From Canna indica (lineage: Eukaryota; Streptophyta; Magnoliopsida; Zingiberales; Cannaceae): a stretch of 64,000 nt of DNA. The DNA is taken from the NCBI GenBank assembly GCA_034359265.1, contig CP136898.1, positions 56,223,501 through 56,287,500 of the forward strand, given 5' to 3'. The notes beneath the pieces were generated by a model. That model did not search any database. It worked only from the letters and a program-made list of their open reading frames with translations, and was not told the origin of the DNA. This document shows positions 46,401 through 59,500 of this stretch, piece by piece. Positions within the stretch are counted from its first letter, which is position 1. Every line of letters begins with the position of its first letter. The translations under genes were made by a program, and so were the position numbers.

Positions 46401-47277
46401 GCGACTCCAGAACATTCACTGTGATGGGAGAAGTTGTTAATCGAGTTATATTTGATAGACTAATGCAAAGAATTGCACAATTTTTCGAATAGAATCTTGA
46501 ACGAAGCCGACTGATTGAACTTCGGGGTATCGGTTCGAAACGAACAGAAATTTGAGTCGCGAGCGACTCCAGAACATTCACTGTGATGCGAGAAGTTGTT
46601 AATCGAGTTATATTTGATAGACTAATGCAAAGAATTACACAATTTTTCGAATAGAATCTTGAACGAAGCCGACTGATTGAACTTCGGGGTATCGGTTCGA
46701 AACGAATAGAAATCTGAGTCGCGAGCGACTCCAGAACATTCACTGTGATGGGAGAAGTTGTTAATCGAGTTATTTATGACAAACTAATGCAAAGAATTGC
46801 ACGCTTTTTGGAATAGAATCTTCAACGAAGCCGACTGATTGAACTTCAGGGTATCGGCTAGAAACGCCCAGCAATCTGAGTCCCGAGCGACTCTAGAACA
46901 TTCACTGTGATGGGAGAAGTTGTTAATCGAGTTATTTATGAGAAACTAATGCAAAGAATTGCACGCTTTTTGGAATAGAATCTTCAACGAAGTCGACTGA
47001 TTGAACTTCAGGGTATCGGCTAGAAACGCCCAGCAATCTGAGTCCCGAGCGACTCCAGAACATTCACTGTGATGGGAGAAGTTTTTAATCTAGTTAGTTA
47101 TGACAAACTAAGGCAAAGAATTGCACGCTTTTTGGAATAGAATCTTCAACGAAGCCGACTGATTGAACTTCATGGTATCGGCTAGAAACGCCCAGCAATC
47201 TGAGACGCGAGCGACTCCAGAACATTCACTGTGATGGGAGAAGTTGTTAATCCAGTTAGTTATGACAAACTAATGCA

Positions 47278-47437
47278 AAGAATTGCACGCTTTTGGAATA
47301 AAATCTTGAACGAAGCCGACTGATTGAAGTCGGGGTATCGGGTCGAATCGATCAGAAATCTGAGTCATGAGCGACTCAAGAACATTCACTGTGATGGGAG
47401 AAGTTGTTAATGGAGTTATTTATGACAAACTAATGCA
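47278..47437. repeat. Type-C satellite monomer (160 bp), isolated copy
   Basis: It has CTTTTGGAATAAAATCTTGA, GGGTCGAATCGATCAG and GAGTCATGAGCGACTCA. It lies between A-type units, one of which has the rare form ACTAAGGCAAAG (near 47107). It is preceded by the CATGGTATCGGCTAG and GAGACGCGAGCG variants that also precede type C in the later 3.3-kb units. Confidence 0.8.
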
Positions 47438-50400
47438 AAGAATTGCATGCTTTTTGGAATAGAATCTTCAACGAAGCCGACTGATTGAACTTTAGGGTAT
47501 CGGCTAGAAACGCCCAGCAATCTGAGTCCCGAGCGACTCCAGAACATTCACTGTGATGGGAGAAGTTGTTAATCGAGTTATTTATGACAAACTAATGCAA
47601 AGAATTGCACGCTTTTTGGAATAGAATCTTCAACGAAGTCGACTGATTGAACTTCAGGGTATCGGCTAGAAACGCCCAGCAATCTGAGTCCCGAGCGACT
47701 CCAGAACATTCACTGTGATGGGAGAAGTTGTTAATCGAGTTATTTATGAGAAACTAATGCAAAGAATTGCACAATTTTTCGAATAGAATCTTGAACGAAG
47801 CCGACTGATTGAACTTCGGGGTATCGGTTCGAAACGAACAGAAATCTGAGTTGCGAGGGACTCCAGAACATTCACTGTGATGGGAGAAGTTGTTAATCGA
47901 GTTATTTATGACAAACTAATGCAAAGAATTGCATGCTTTTTGGAATAGAATCTTCAACGAAGCCGACTGATTGAACTTCGGGGTATCGGCTAGAAACGCC
48001 AAGCAATCTGAGTCCCGAGCGACTCCAGAACATTCACTGTGATGGGAGAAGTTGTTAATCGAGTTATATTTGATAGACTAATGCAAAGAATTGCACAATT
48101 TTTCGAATAGAATCTTGAACGAAGCCGACTGATTGAACTTCGGGGTATCGGTTCGAAACGAACAGAAATCTGAGTCGCGAGCGACTCCAGAACATTCACT
48201 GTGATGCGAGAAGTTGTTAATCGAGTTATATTTGATAGACTAATGCAAAGAATTGCACAATGTTTCGAATAGAATCTTGAACGAAGCCGACTGATTGAAC
48301 TTCGGGGTATCGGTTCGAAACGAACAGAAATTTGAGTCGCGAGCGACTCCAGAACATTCACTGTGATGCGAGAAGTTGTTAATCGAGTTATATTTGATAG
48401 ACTAATGCAAAGAATTACACAATTTTTCGAATAGAATCTTGAACGAAGCCGACTGATTGAACTTCGGGGTATCGGTTCGAAACGAATAGAAATCTGAGTC
48501 GCGAGCGACTCCAGAACATTCACTGTGATGGGAGAAGTTGTTAATCGAGTTATTTATGACAAACTAATGCAAAGAATTGCACGCTTTTTGGAATAGAATC
48601 TTCAACGAAGTCGACTGATTGAACTTCAGGGTATCGGCTAGAAACGCCCAGCAATCTGAGTCCCGAGCGACTCCAGAACATTCACTGTGATGGGAGAAGT
48701 TGTTGATCGAGTTATATTTGATAGACTAATGCAAAGAATTGCATAATTTTTCGAATAGAATCTTGAACGAAGCCGACTGATTGAACTTCGGGGTATCGGT
48801 TCGAAACGAACAGAAATCTGAGTCGCGAGCGACTCCAGAACATTCACTGTGATGCGAGAAGTTGTTAATCGAGTTATATTTGATACACTAATGCAAAGAA
48901 TTGCACAATTTTTCGAATAGAATCTTGAACGAGGCCGACTGATTGAACTTCGGGGTATCGGTTCGAAACGAACAGAAATCTGAGTCGCGAGCGACTCCAG
49001 AACATTCACTGTGATGGGAGAAGTTGTTAATCGAGTTATTTATGACAAACTAATGCAAAGAATTGCACGCTTTTTGGAATAGAATCTTCAACGAAGCCGA
49101 CTGATTGAACTTCAGGGTATCGGCTAGAAACGCCCAGCAATCTGAGTCCCGAGCGACTCCAGAACATTCACTGTGATGGGAGAAGTTGTTAACCGAGTTA
49201 TATTTGATAGACTAATGCAAAGAATTGCACAATTTTTCGAATAGAATCTTGAACGAAGCCGACTGATTGAACTTCGGGGTATCGGTTCGAAACGAACAGA
49301 AATCTGAGTTGCGAGGGACTCCAGAACATTCACTGTGATGGGAGAAGTTGTTAATCGAGTTATTTATGAGAAACTAATGCAAAGAATTGCATGCTTTTTG
49401 GAATAGAATCTTCAACGAAGCCGACTGATTGAACTTCGGGGTATCGGCTAGAAACGCCCAGCAATCTGAGTCCCGAGCGACTCCAGAACATTCACTGTGA
49501 TGGGAGAAGTTGTTAATCGAGTTATATTTGATAGACTAATGCAAAGAATTGCACAATTTTTCGAATAGAATCTTGAACGAAGCCGACTGATTGAACTTCG
49601 GGGTATCGGTTCGAAACGAACAGAAATCTGAGTCGCGAGCGACTCCAGAACATTCACTGTGATGCGAGAAGTTGTTAATCGAGTTATATTTGATAGACTA
49701 ATGCAAAGAATTGCACAATTTTTCGAATAGAATCTTGAACGAAGCCGACTGATTGAACTTCGGGGTATCGGTTCGAAACGAACAGAAATACGAGTCGCGA
49801 GCGACTCCAGAACATTCACTGTGATGCGAGAAGTTGTTAATCGAGTTATATTTGATAGACTAATGCAAAGAATTACACAATTTTTCGAATAGAATCTTGA
49901 ACGAAGCCGACTGATTGAACTTCGGGGTATCGGTTCGAAACGAACAGAAATCTGAGTCGCGAGCGACTCCAGAACATTCACTGTGATGGGAGAAGTTGTT
50001 AATCGAGTTATTTATGACAAACTAATGCAAAGAATTGCACGCTTTTTGGAATAGAATCTTCAACGAAGTCGACTGATTGAACTTCAGGGTATCGGCTAGA
50101 AACGCCCAGCAATCTGAGTCCCGAGCGACTCCAGAACATTCACTGTGATGGGAGAAGTTGTTGATCGAGTTATATTTGATAGACTAATGCAAAGAATTGC
50201 ATAATTTTTCGAATAGAATCTTGAACGAAGCCGACTGATTGAACTTCGGGGTATCGGTTCGAAACGAACAGAAATCTGAGTCGCGAGCGACTCCAGAACA
50301 TTCACTGTGATGCGAGAAGTTGTTAATCGAGTTATATTTGATAGACTAATGCAAAGAATTGCACAATTTTTCGAATAGAATCTTGAACGAGGCCGACTGA

Positions 50401-50581
50401 TTGAACTTCGGGGTATCGGTTCGAAACGAACAGAAATCTGAGTCGCGAGCGACTCCAGAACATTCACTGTGATGGGAGAAGTTGTTAATCGAGTTATTTA
50501 TGACAAACTAATGCAAAGAATTGCACGCTTTTTGGAATAGAATCTTCAACGAAGCCGACTGATTGAACTTCAGGGTATCGG

Positions 50582-53500
50582 CTAGAAACGCCCAGCAATC
50601 TGAGTCCCGAGCGACTCCAGAACATTCACTGTGATGGGAGAAGTTGTTAATCGAGTTATATTTGATAGACTAATGCAAAGAATTGCACAATTTTTCGAAT
50701 AGAATCTTGAACGAAGCCGACTGATTGAACTTCGGGGTATCGGTTCGAAACGAACAGAAATTTGAGTCGCGAGCGACTCCAGAACATTCACTGTGATGCG
50801 AGAAGTTGTTAATCGAGTTATATTTGATAGACTAATGCAAAGAATTGCACAATTTTTCGAATAGAATCTTGAACGAAGTCGACTGATTGAACTTCGGGGT
50901 ATCGGTTCGAAACGAATAGAAATCTGAGTCTCGAGCGACTCCAGAACATTCACTGTGATGGGAGAAGTTGTTAATCGAGTTATTTATGACAAACTAATGC
51001 AAAGAATTGCACGCTTTTTGGAATAGAATCTTCAACGAAGCCGACTGATTGAACTTCATGGTATCGGCTAGAAACGCCCAGCAATCTGAGACGCGAGCGA
51101 CTCCAGAACATTCACTGTGATGGGAGAAGTTGTTAATCCAGTTAGTTATGACAAACTAATGCAAAGAATTGCACGCTTTTGGAATAAAATCTTGAACGAA
51201 GCCGACTAATTGAAGTCGGGGTATCGGGTCGAATCGATCAGAAATCTGAGTCATGAGCGACTCAAGAACATTCACTGTGATGGGAGAAGTTGTTAGTGGA
51301 GTTATTTATGACAAACTAATGCAAAGAATTGCATGCTTTTTGGAATAGAATCTTCAACGAAGCCGACTGATTGAACTTTAGGGTATCGGCTAGAAACGCC
51401 CAGCAATCTGAGTCCCGAGCGACTCCAGAACATTCACTGTGATGGGAGAAGTTGTTAATCGAGTTATTTATGACAAACTAATGCAAAGAATTGCACGCTT
51501 TTTGGAATAGAATCTTCAACGAAGTCGACTGATTGAACTTCAGGGTATCGGCTAGAAACGCCCAGCAATCTGAGTCCCGAGCGACTCCAGAACATTCACT
51601 GTGATGGGAGAAGTTGTTAACCGAGTTATATTTGAAAGACTAATGCAAAGAATTGCACAATTTTTCGAATAGAATCTTGAACGAAGCCGACTGATTGAAC
51701 TTCGGGGTATCGGTTCGAAACGAACAGAAATCTGAGTTGCGAGGGACTCCAGAACATTCACTGTGATGGGAGAAGTTGTTAATCGAGTTATTTATGACAA
51801 ACTAATGCAAAGAATTGCATGCTTTTCGGAATAGAATCTTCAACGAAGCCGACTGATTGAACTTCAGGGTATCGGCTAGAAACGCCCAGCAATCTGAGTC
51901 TCGAGCGAATCCAGAACATTCACTGTGATGGGAGAAGTTGTTAATCGAGTTATATTTGATAGACTAATGCAAAGAATTGCACAATTTTTCGAATAGAATC
52001 TTGAACGAAGCCGACTGATTGAACTTCGGGGTATCGGTTCGAAACGAACAGAAATCTGAGTCGCGAGCGACTCCAGAACATTCACTGTGATGCGAGAAGT
52101 TGTTAATCGAGTTATATTTGATAGACTAATGCAAAGAATTGCACAATTTTTCGAATAGAATCCTGAACGAAGCCGACTGATTGAACTTCGGGGTATCGGT
52201 TCGAAACGAACAGAAGTCTGAGTCGCGAGCGCCTCCAGAACATTCACTGTGATGGGAGAAGTTGTTAATCGAGTTATTTATGACAAACTAATGCAAAGAA
52301 TTGCACGCTTTTTGGAATAGAATCTTCAACGAAGCCGACTGATTGAACTTCAGGGTATCGGCTAGAAACGCCCAGCAATCTGAGTCCCGAGCGACTCCAG
52401 AACATTCACTGTGATGGGAGAAGTTGTTAATCGAGTTATTTATGACAAACTAATGCAAAGAATTGCACGCTTTTTGGAATAGAATCTTTAACGAAGCCGA
52501 CTGATTGAACTTTAGGGTATCGGCTAGAAACGCCCAGCAATCTGAGTCCCGAGCGACTCCAGAACATTCACTGTGATGGGAGAAGTTGTTAATCGAGTTA
52601 TTTATGACAAACTAATGCAAAGAATTGCACGCTTTTTGGAATAGAATCTTCAACGAAGTCGACTGATTGAACTTCAGGGTATCGGCTAGAAACGCCCAGC
52701 AATCTGAGTCCCGAGCGACTCCAGAACATTCACTGTGATGGGAGAAGTTGTTAACCGAGTTATATTTGAAAGACTAATGCAAAGAATTGCACAATTTTTC
52801 GAATAGAATCTTGAACGAAGCCGACTGATTGAACTTCGGGGTATCGGTTCGAAACGAACAGAAATCTGAGTTGCGAGGGACTCCAGAACATTCACTGTGA
52901 TGGGAGAAGTTGTTAATCGAGTTATTTATGACAAACTAATGCAAAGAATTGCATGCTTTTCGGAATAGAATCTTCAACGAAGCCGACTGATTGAACTTCA
53001 GGGTATCGGCTAGAAACGCCCAGCAATCTGAGTCTCGAGCGAATCCAGAACATTCACTGTGATGGGAGAAGTTGTTAATCGAGTTATATTTGATAGACTA
53101 ATGCAAAGAATTGCACAATTTTTCGAATAGAATCTTGAACGAAGCCGACTGATTGAACTTCGGGGTATCGGTTCGAAACGAACAGAAATACGAGTCGCGA
53201 GCGACTCCAGAACATTCACTGTGATGCGAGAAGTTGTTAATCGAGTTATATTTGATAGACTAATGCAAAGAATTACACAATTTTTCGAATAGAATCTTGA
53301 ACGAAGCCGACTGATTGAACTTCGGGGTATCGGTTCGAAACGAACAGAAATCTGAGTCGCGAGCGACTCCAGAACATTCACTGTGATGGGAGAAGTTGTT
53401 AATCGAGTTATTTATGACAAACTAATGCAAAGAATTGCATGCTTTTCGGAATAGAATCTTCAACGAAGCCGACTGATTGAACTTCAGGGTATCGGCTAGA

Positions 53501-56500
53501 AACGCCCAGCAATCTGAGTCCCGAGCGACTCCAGAACATTCACTGTGATGGGAGAAGTTGTTAATCGAGTTATATTTGATAGACTAATGCAAAAAATTGC
53601 ATAATTTTTCGAATAGAATCTTGAACGAAGCCGACTGATTGAACTTCGGGGTATCGGTTCGAAACGAACAGAAATCTGAGTCGCGAGCGACTCCAGAACA
53701 TTCATTGTGATGCGAGAAGTTGTTAATCGAGTTATATTTGATAGACTAATGCAAAGAATTGCACAATTTTTCGAATAGAATCTTGAACGAAGCCGACTAA
53801 TTGAACTTCGGGGTATCGGTTCGAAACGAACAGAAATCTGAGTCGCGAGCGACTCCAGAACATTCACTGTGATGGGAGAAGTTGTTAATCGAGTTATTTA
53901 TGACAAACTAATGCAAAGAATTGCACGCTTTTTGGAATAGAATCTTCAACGAAGCCGACTGATTGAACTTCAGGGTATCGGCTAGAAACGCCCAGCAATC
54001 TGAGTCCCGAGCGACTCCAGAACATTCACTGTGATGGGAGAAGTTGTTAATCGAGTTATATTTGATAGACTAATGCAAAGAATTGCACAATTTTTCGAAT
54101 AGAATCTTGAACGAAGCCGACTGATTGAACTTCGGGGTATCTGTTCGAAACGAACAGAAATTTGAGTCGCGAGCGACTCCAGAACATTCACTGTGATGCG
54201 AGAAGTTGTTAATCGAGTTATATTTGATAGACTAATGCAAAGAATTGCACAATTTTTCGAATAGAATCTTGAACGAAGTCGACTGATTGAACTTCGGGGT
54301 ATCGGTTCGAAACGAACAGAAATCTGAGTCTCGAGCGACTCCAGAACATTCACTGTGATGGGAGAAGTTGTTAATCGAGTTATTTATGACAAACTAATGC
54401 AAAGAATTGCACGCTTTTTGGAATAGAATCTTCAACGAAGCCGACTGATTGAACTTCATGGTATCGGCTAGAAACGCCCAGCAATCTGAGACGCGAGCGA
54501 CTCCAGAACATTCACTGTGATGGGAGAAGTTGTTAATCCAGTTAGTTATGACAAACTAATGCAAAGAATTGCACGCTTTTGGAATAAAATCTTGAACGAA
54601 GCCGACTAATTGAAGTCGGGGTATCGGGTCGAATCGATCAGAAATCTGAGTCATGAGCGACTCAAGAACATTCACTGTGATGGGAGAAGTTGTTAATGGA
54701 GTTATTTATGACAAACTAATGCAAAGAATTGCATGCTTTTTGGAATAGAATCTTCAACGAAGCCGACTGATTGAACTTTAGGGTATCGGCTAGAAACGCC
54801 CAGCAATCTGAGTCCCGAGCGACTCCAGAACATTCACTGTGATGGGAGAAGTTGTTAATCGAGTTATTTATGACAAACTAATGCAAAGAATTGCACGCTT
54901 TTTGGAATAGAATCTTCAACGAAGTCGACTGATTGAACTTCAGGGTATCGGCTAGAAACGCCCAGCAATCTGAGTCCCGAGCGACTCCAGAACATTCACT
55001 GTGATGGGAGAAGTTGTTAACCGAGTTATATTTGAAAGACTAATGCAAAGAATTGCACAATTTTTCGAATAGAATCTTGAACGAAGCCGACTGATTGAAC
55101 TTCGGGGTATCGGTTCGAAACGAACAGAAATCTGAGTTGCGAGGGACTCCAGAACATTCACTGTGATGGGAGAAGTTGTTAATGGAGTTATTTATGACAA
55201 ACTAATGCAAAGAATTGCATGCTTTTCGGAATAGAATCTTCAACGAAGCCGACTGATTGAACTTCAGGGTATCGGCTAGAAACGCCCAGCAATCTGAGTC
55301 TCGAGCGAATCCAGAACATTCACTGTGATGGGAGAAGTTGTTAATCGAGTTATATTTGATAGACTAATGCAAAGAATTGCACAATTTTTCGAATAGAATC
55401 TTGAACGAAGCCGACTGATTGAACTTCTGGGTATCGGTTCGAAACGAACAGAAATCTGAGTCGCGAGCGACTCCAGAACATTCACTGTGATGCGAGAAGT
55501 TGTTAATCGAGTTATATTTGATAGACTAATGCAAAGAATTGCACAATTTTTCGAATAGAATCTTGAACGAGGCCGACTGATTGAACTTCGGGGTATCGGT
55601 TCGAAACGAACAGAAATCTGAGTCGCGAGCGACTCCAGAACATTCACTGTGATGGGAGAAGTTGTTAATCGAGTTATTTATGACAAACTAATGCAAAGAA
55701 TTGCACGCTTTTTGGAATAGAATCTTCAACGAAGCCGACTGATTGAACTTCAGGGTATCGGCTAGAAACGCCCAGCAATCTGAGTCCCGAGCGACTCCAG
55801 AACATTCACTGTGATGGGAGAAGTTGTTAACCGAGTTATATTTGATAGACTAATGCAAAGAATTGCACAATTTTTCGAATAGAATCTTGAACGAAGCCGA
55901 CTGATTGAACTTCGGGGTATCGGTTCGAAACGAACAGAAATCTGAGTTGCGAGGGACTCCAGAACATTCACTGTGATGGGAGAAGTTGTTAATCGAGTTA
56001 TTTATGAGAAACTAATGCAAAGAATTGCATGCTTTTTGGAATAGAATCTTCAACGAAGCCGACTGATTGAACTTCGGGGTATCGGCTAGAAACGCCCAGC
56101 AATCTGAGTCCCGAGCGACTCCAGAACATTCACTGTGATGGGAGAAGTTGTTAATCGAGTTATATTTGATAGACTAATGCAAAGAATTGCACAATTTTTC
56201 GAATAGAATCTTGAACGAAGCCGACTGATTGAACTTCGGGGTATCGGTTCGAAACGAACAGAAATCTGAGTCGCGAGCGACTCCAGAACATTCACTGTGA
56301 TGCGAGAAGTTGTTAATCGAGTTATATTTGATAGACTAATGCAAAGAATTGCACAATTTTTCGAATAGAATCTTGAACGAAGCCGACTGATTGAACTTCG
56401 GGGTATCGGTTCGAAACGAACAGAAATACGAGTCGCGAGCGACTCCAGAACATTCACTGTGATGCGAGAAGTTGTTAATCGAGTTATATTTGATAGACTA

Positions 56501-59500
56501 ATGCAAAGAATTACACAATTTTTCGAATAGAATCTTGAACGAAGCCGACTGATTGAACTTCGGGGTATCGGTTCGAAACGAACAGAAATCTGAGTCGCGA
56601 GCGACTCCAGAACATTCACTGTGATGGGAGAAGTTGTTAATCGAGTTATTTATGACAAACTAATGCAAAGAATTGCACGCTTTTTGGAATAGAATCTTCA
56701 ACGAAGTCGACTGATTGAACTTCAGGGTATCGGCTAGAAACGCCCAGCAATCTGAGTCCCGAGCGACTCCAGAACATTCACTGTGATGGGAGAAGTTGTT
56801 GATCGAGTTATATTTGATAGACTAATGCAAAGAATTGCATAATTTTTCGAATAGAATCTTGAACGAAGCCGACTGATTGAACTTCGGGGTATCGGTTCGA
56901 AACGAACAGAAATCTGAGTCGCGAGCGACTCCAGAACATTCACTGTGATGCGAGAAGTTGTTAATCGAGTTATATTTGATAGACTAATGCAAAGAATTGC
57001 ACAATTTTTCGAATAGAATCTTGAACGAGGCCGACTGATTGAACTTCGGGGTATCGGTTCGAAACGAACAGAAATCTGAGTCGCGAGCGACTCCAGAACA
57101 TTCACTGTGATGGGAGAAGTTGTTAATCGAGTTATTTATGACAAACTAATGCAAAGAATTGCACGCTTTTTGGAATAGAATCTTCAACGAAGCCGACTGA
57201 TTGAACTTCAGGGTATCGGCTAGAAACGCCCAGCAATCTGAGTCCCGAGCGACTCCAGAACATTCACTGTGATGGGAGAAGTTGTTAATCGAGTTATATT
57301 TGATAGACTAATGCAAAGAATTGCACAATTTTTCGAATAGAATCTTGAACGAAGCCGACTGATTGAACTTCGGGGTATCGGTTCGAAACGAACAGAAATT
57401 TGAGTCGCGAGCGACTCCAGAACATTCACTGTGATGCGAGAAGTTGTTAATCGAGTTATATTTGATAGACTAATGCAAAGAATTGCACAATTTTTCGAAT
57501 AGAATCTTGAACGAAGTCGACTGATTGAACTTCGGGGTATCGGTTCGAAACGAACAGAAATCTGAGTCTCGAGCGACTCCAGAACATTCACTGTGATGGG
57601 AGAAGTTGTTAATCGAGTTATTTATGACAAACTAATGCAAAGAATTGCACGCTTTTTGGAATAGAATCTTCAACGAAGCCGACTGATTGAACTTCATGGT
57701 ATCGGCTAGAAACGCCCAGCAATCTGAGACGCGAGCGACTCCAGAACATTCACTGTGATGGGAGAAGTTGTTAATCCAGTTAGTTATGACAAACTAATGC
57801 AAAGAATTGCACGCTTTTGGAATAAAATCTTGAACGAAGCCGACTAATTGAAGTCGGGGTATCGGGTCGAATCGATCAGAAATCTGAGTCATGAGCGACT
57901 CAAGAACATTCACTGTGATGGGAGAAGTTGTTAGTGGAGTTATTTATGACAAACTAATGCAAAGAATTGCATGCTTTTTGGAATAGAATCTTCAACGAAG
58001 CCGACTGATTGAACTTTAGGGTATCGGCTAGAAACGCCCAGCAATCTGAGTCCCGAGCGACTCCAGAACATTCACTGTGATGGGAGAAGTTGTTAATCGA
58101 GTTATTTATGACAAACTAATGCAAAGAATTGCACGCTTTTTGGAATAGAATCTTCAACGAAGTCGACTGATTGAACTTCAGGGTATCGGCTAGAAACGCC
58201 CAGCAATCTGAGTCCCGAGCGACTCCAGAACATTCACTGTGATGGGAGAAGTTGTTAACCGAGTTATATTTGAAAGACTAATGCAAAGAATTGCACAATT
58301 TTTCGAATAGAATCTTGAACGAAGCCGACTGATTGAACTTCGGGGTATCGGTTCGAAACGAACAGAAATCTGAGTTGCGAGGGACTCCAGAACATTCACT
58401 GTGATGGGAGAAGTTGTTAATCGAGTTATTTATGACAAACTAATGCAAAGAATTGCATGCTTTTCGGAATAGAATCTTCAACGAAGCCGACTGATTGAAC
58501 TTCAGGGTATCGGCTAGAAACGCCCAGCAATCTGAGTCTCGAGCGAATCCAGAACATTCACTGTGATGGGAGAAGTTGTTAATCGAGTTATATTTGATAG
58601 ACTAATGCAAAGAATTGCACAATTTTTCGAATAGAATCTTGAACGAAGCCGACTGATTGAACTTCGGGGTATCGGTTCGAAACGAACAGAAATCTGAGTC
58701 GCGAGCGACTCCAGAACATTCACTGTGATGCGAGAAGTTGTTAATCGAGTTATATTTGATAGACTAATGCAAAGAATTGCACAATTTTTCGAATAGAATC
58801 CTGAACGAAGCCGACTGATTGAACTTCGGGGTATCGGTTCGAAACGAACAGAAGTCTGAGTCGCGAGCGCCTCCAGAACATTCACTGTGATGGGAGAAGT
58901 TGTTAATCGAGTTATTTATGACAAACTAATGCAAAGAATTGCACGCTTTTTGGAATAGAATCTTCAACGAAGCCGACTGATTGAACTTCAGGGTATCGGC
59001 TAGAAACGCCCAGCAATCTGAGTCCCGAGCGACTCCAGAACATTCACTGTGATGGGAGAAGTTGTTAATCGAGTTATTTATGACAAACTAATGCAAAGAA
59101 TTGCACGCTTTTTGGAATAGAATCTTTAACGAAGCCGACTGATTGAACTTTAGGGTATCGGCTAGAAACGCCCAGCAATCTGAGTCCCGAGCGACTCCAG
59201 AACATTCACTGTGATGGGAGAAGTTGTTAATCGAGTTCTTTATGACAAACTAATGCAAAGAATTGCACGCTTTTTGGAATAGAATCTTCAACGAAGTCGA
59301 CTGATTGAACTTCAGGGTATCGGCTAGAAACGCCCAGCAATCTGAGTCCCGAGCGACTCCAGAACATTCACTGTGATGGGAGAAGTTGTTAACCGAGTTA
59401 TATTTGAAAGACTAATGCAAAGAATTGCACAATTTTTCGAATAGAATCTTGAACGAAGCCGACTGATTGAACTTCGGGGTATCGGTTCGAAACGAACAGA

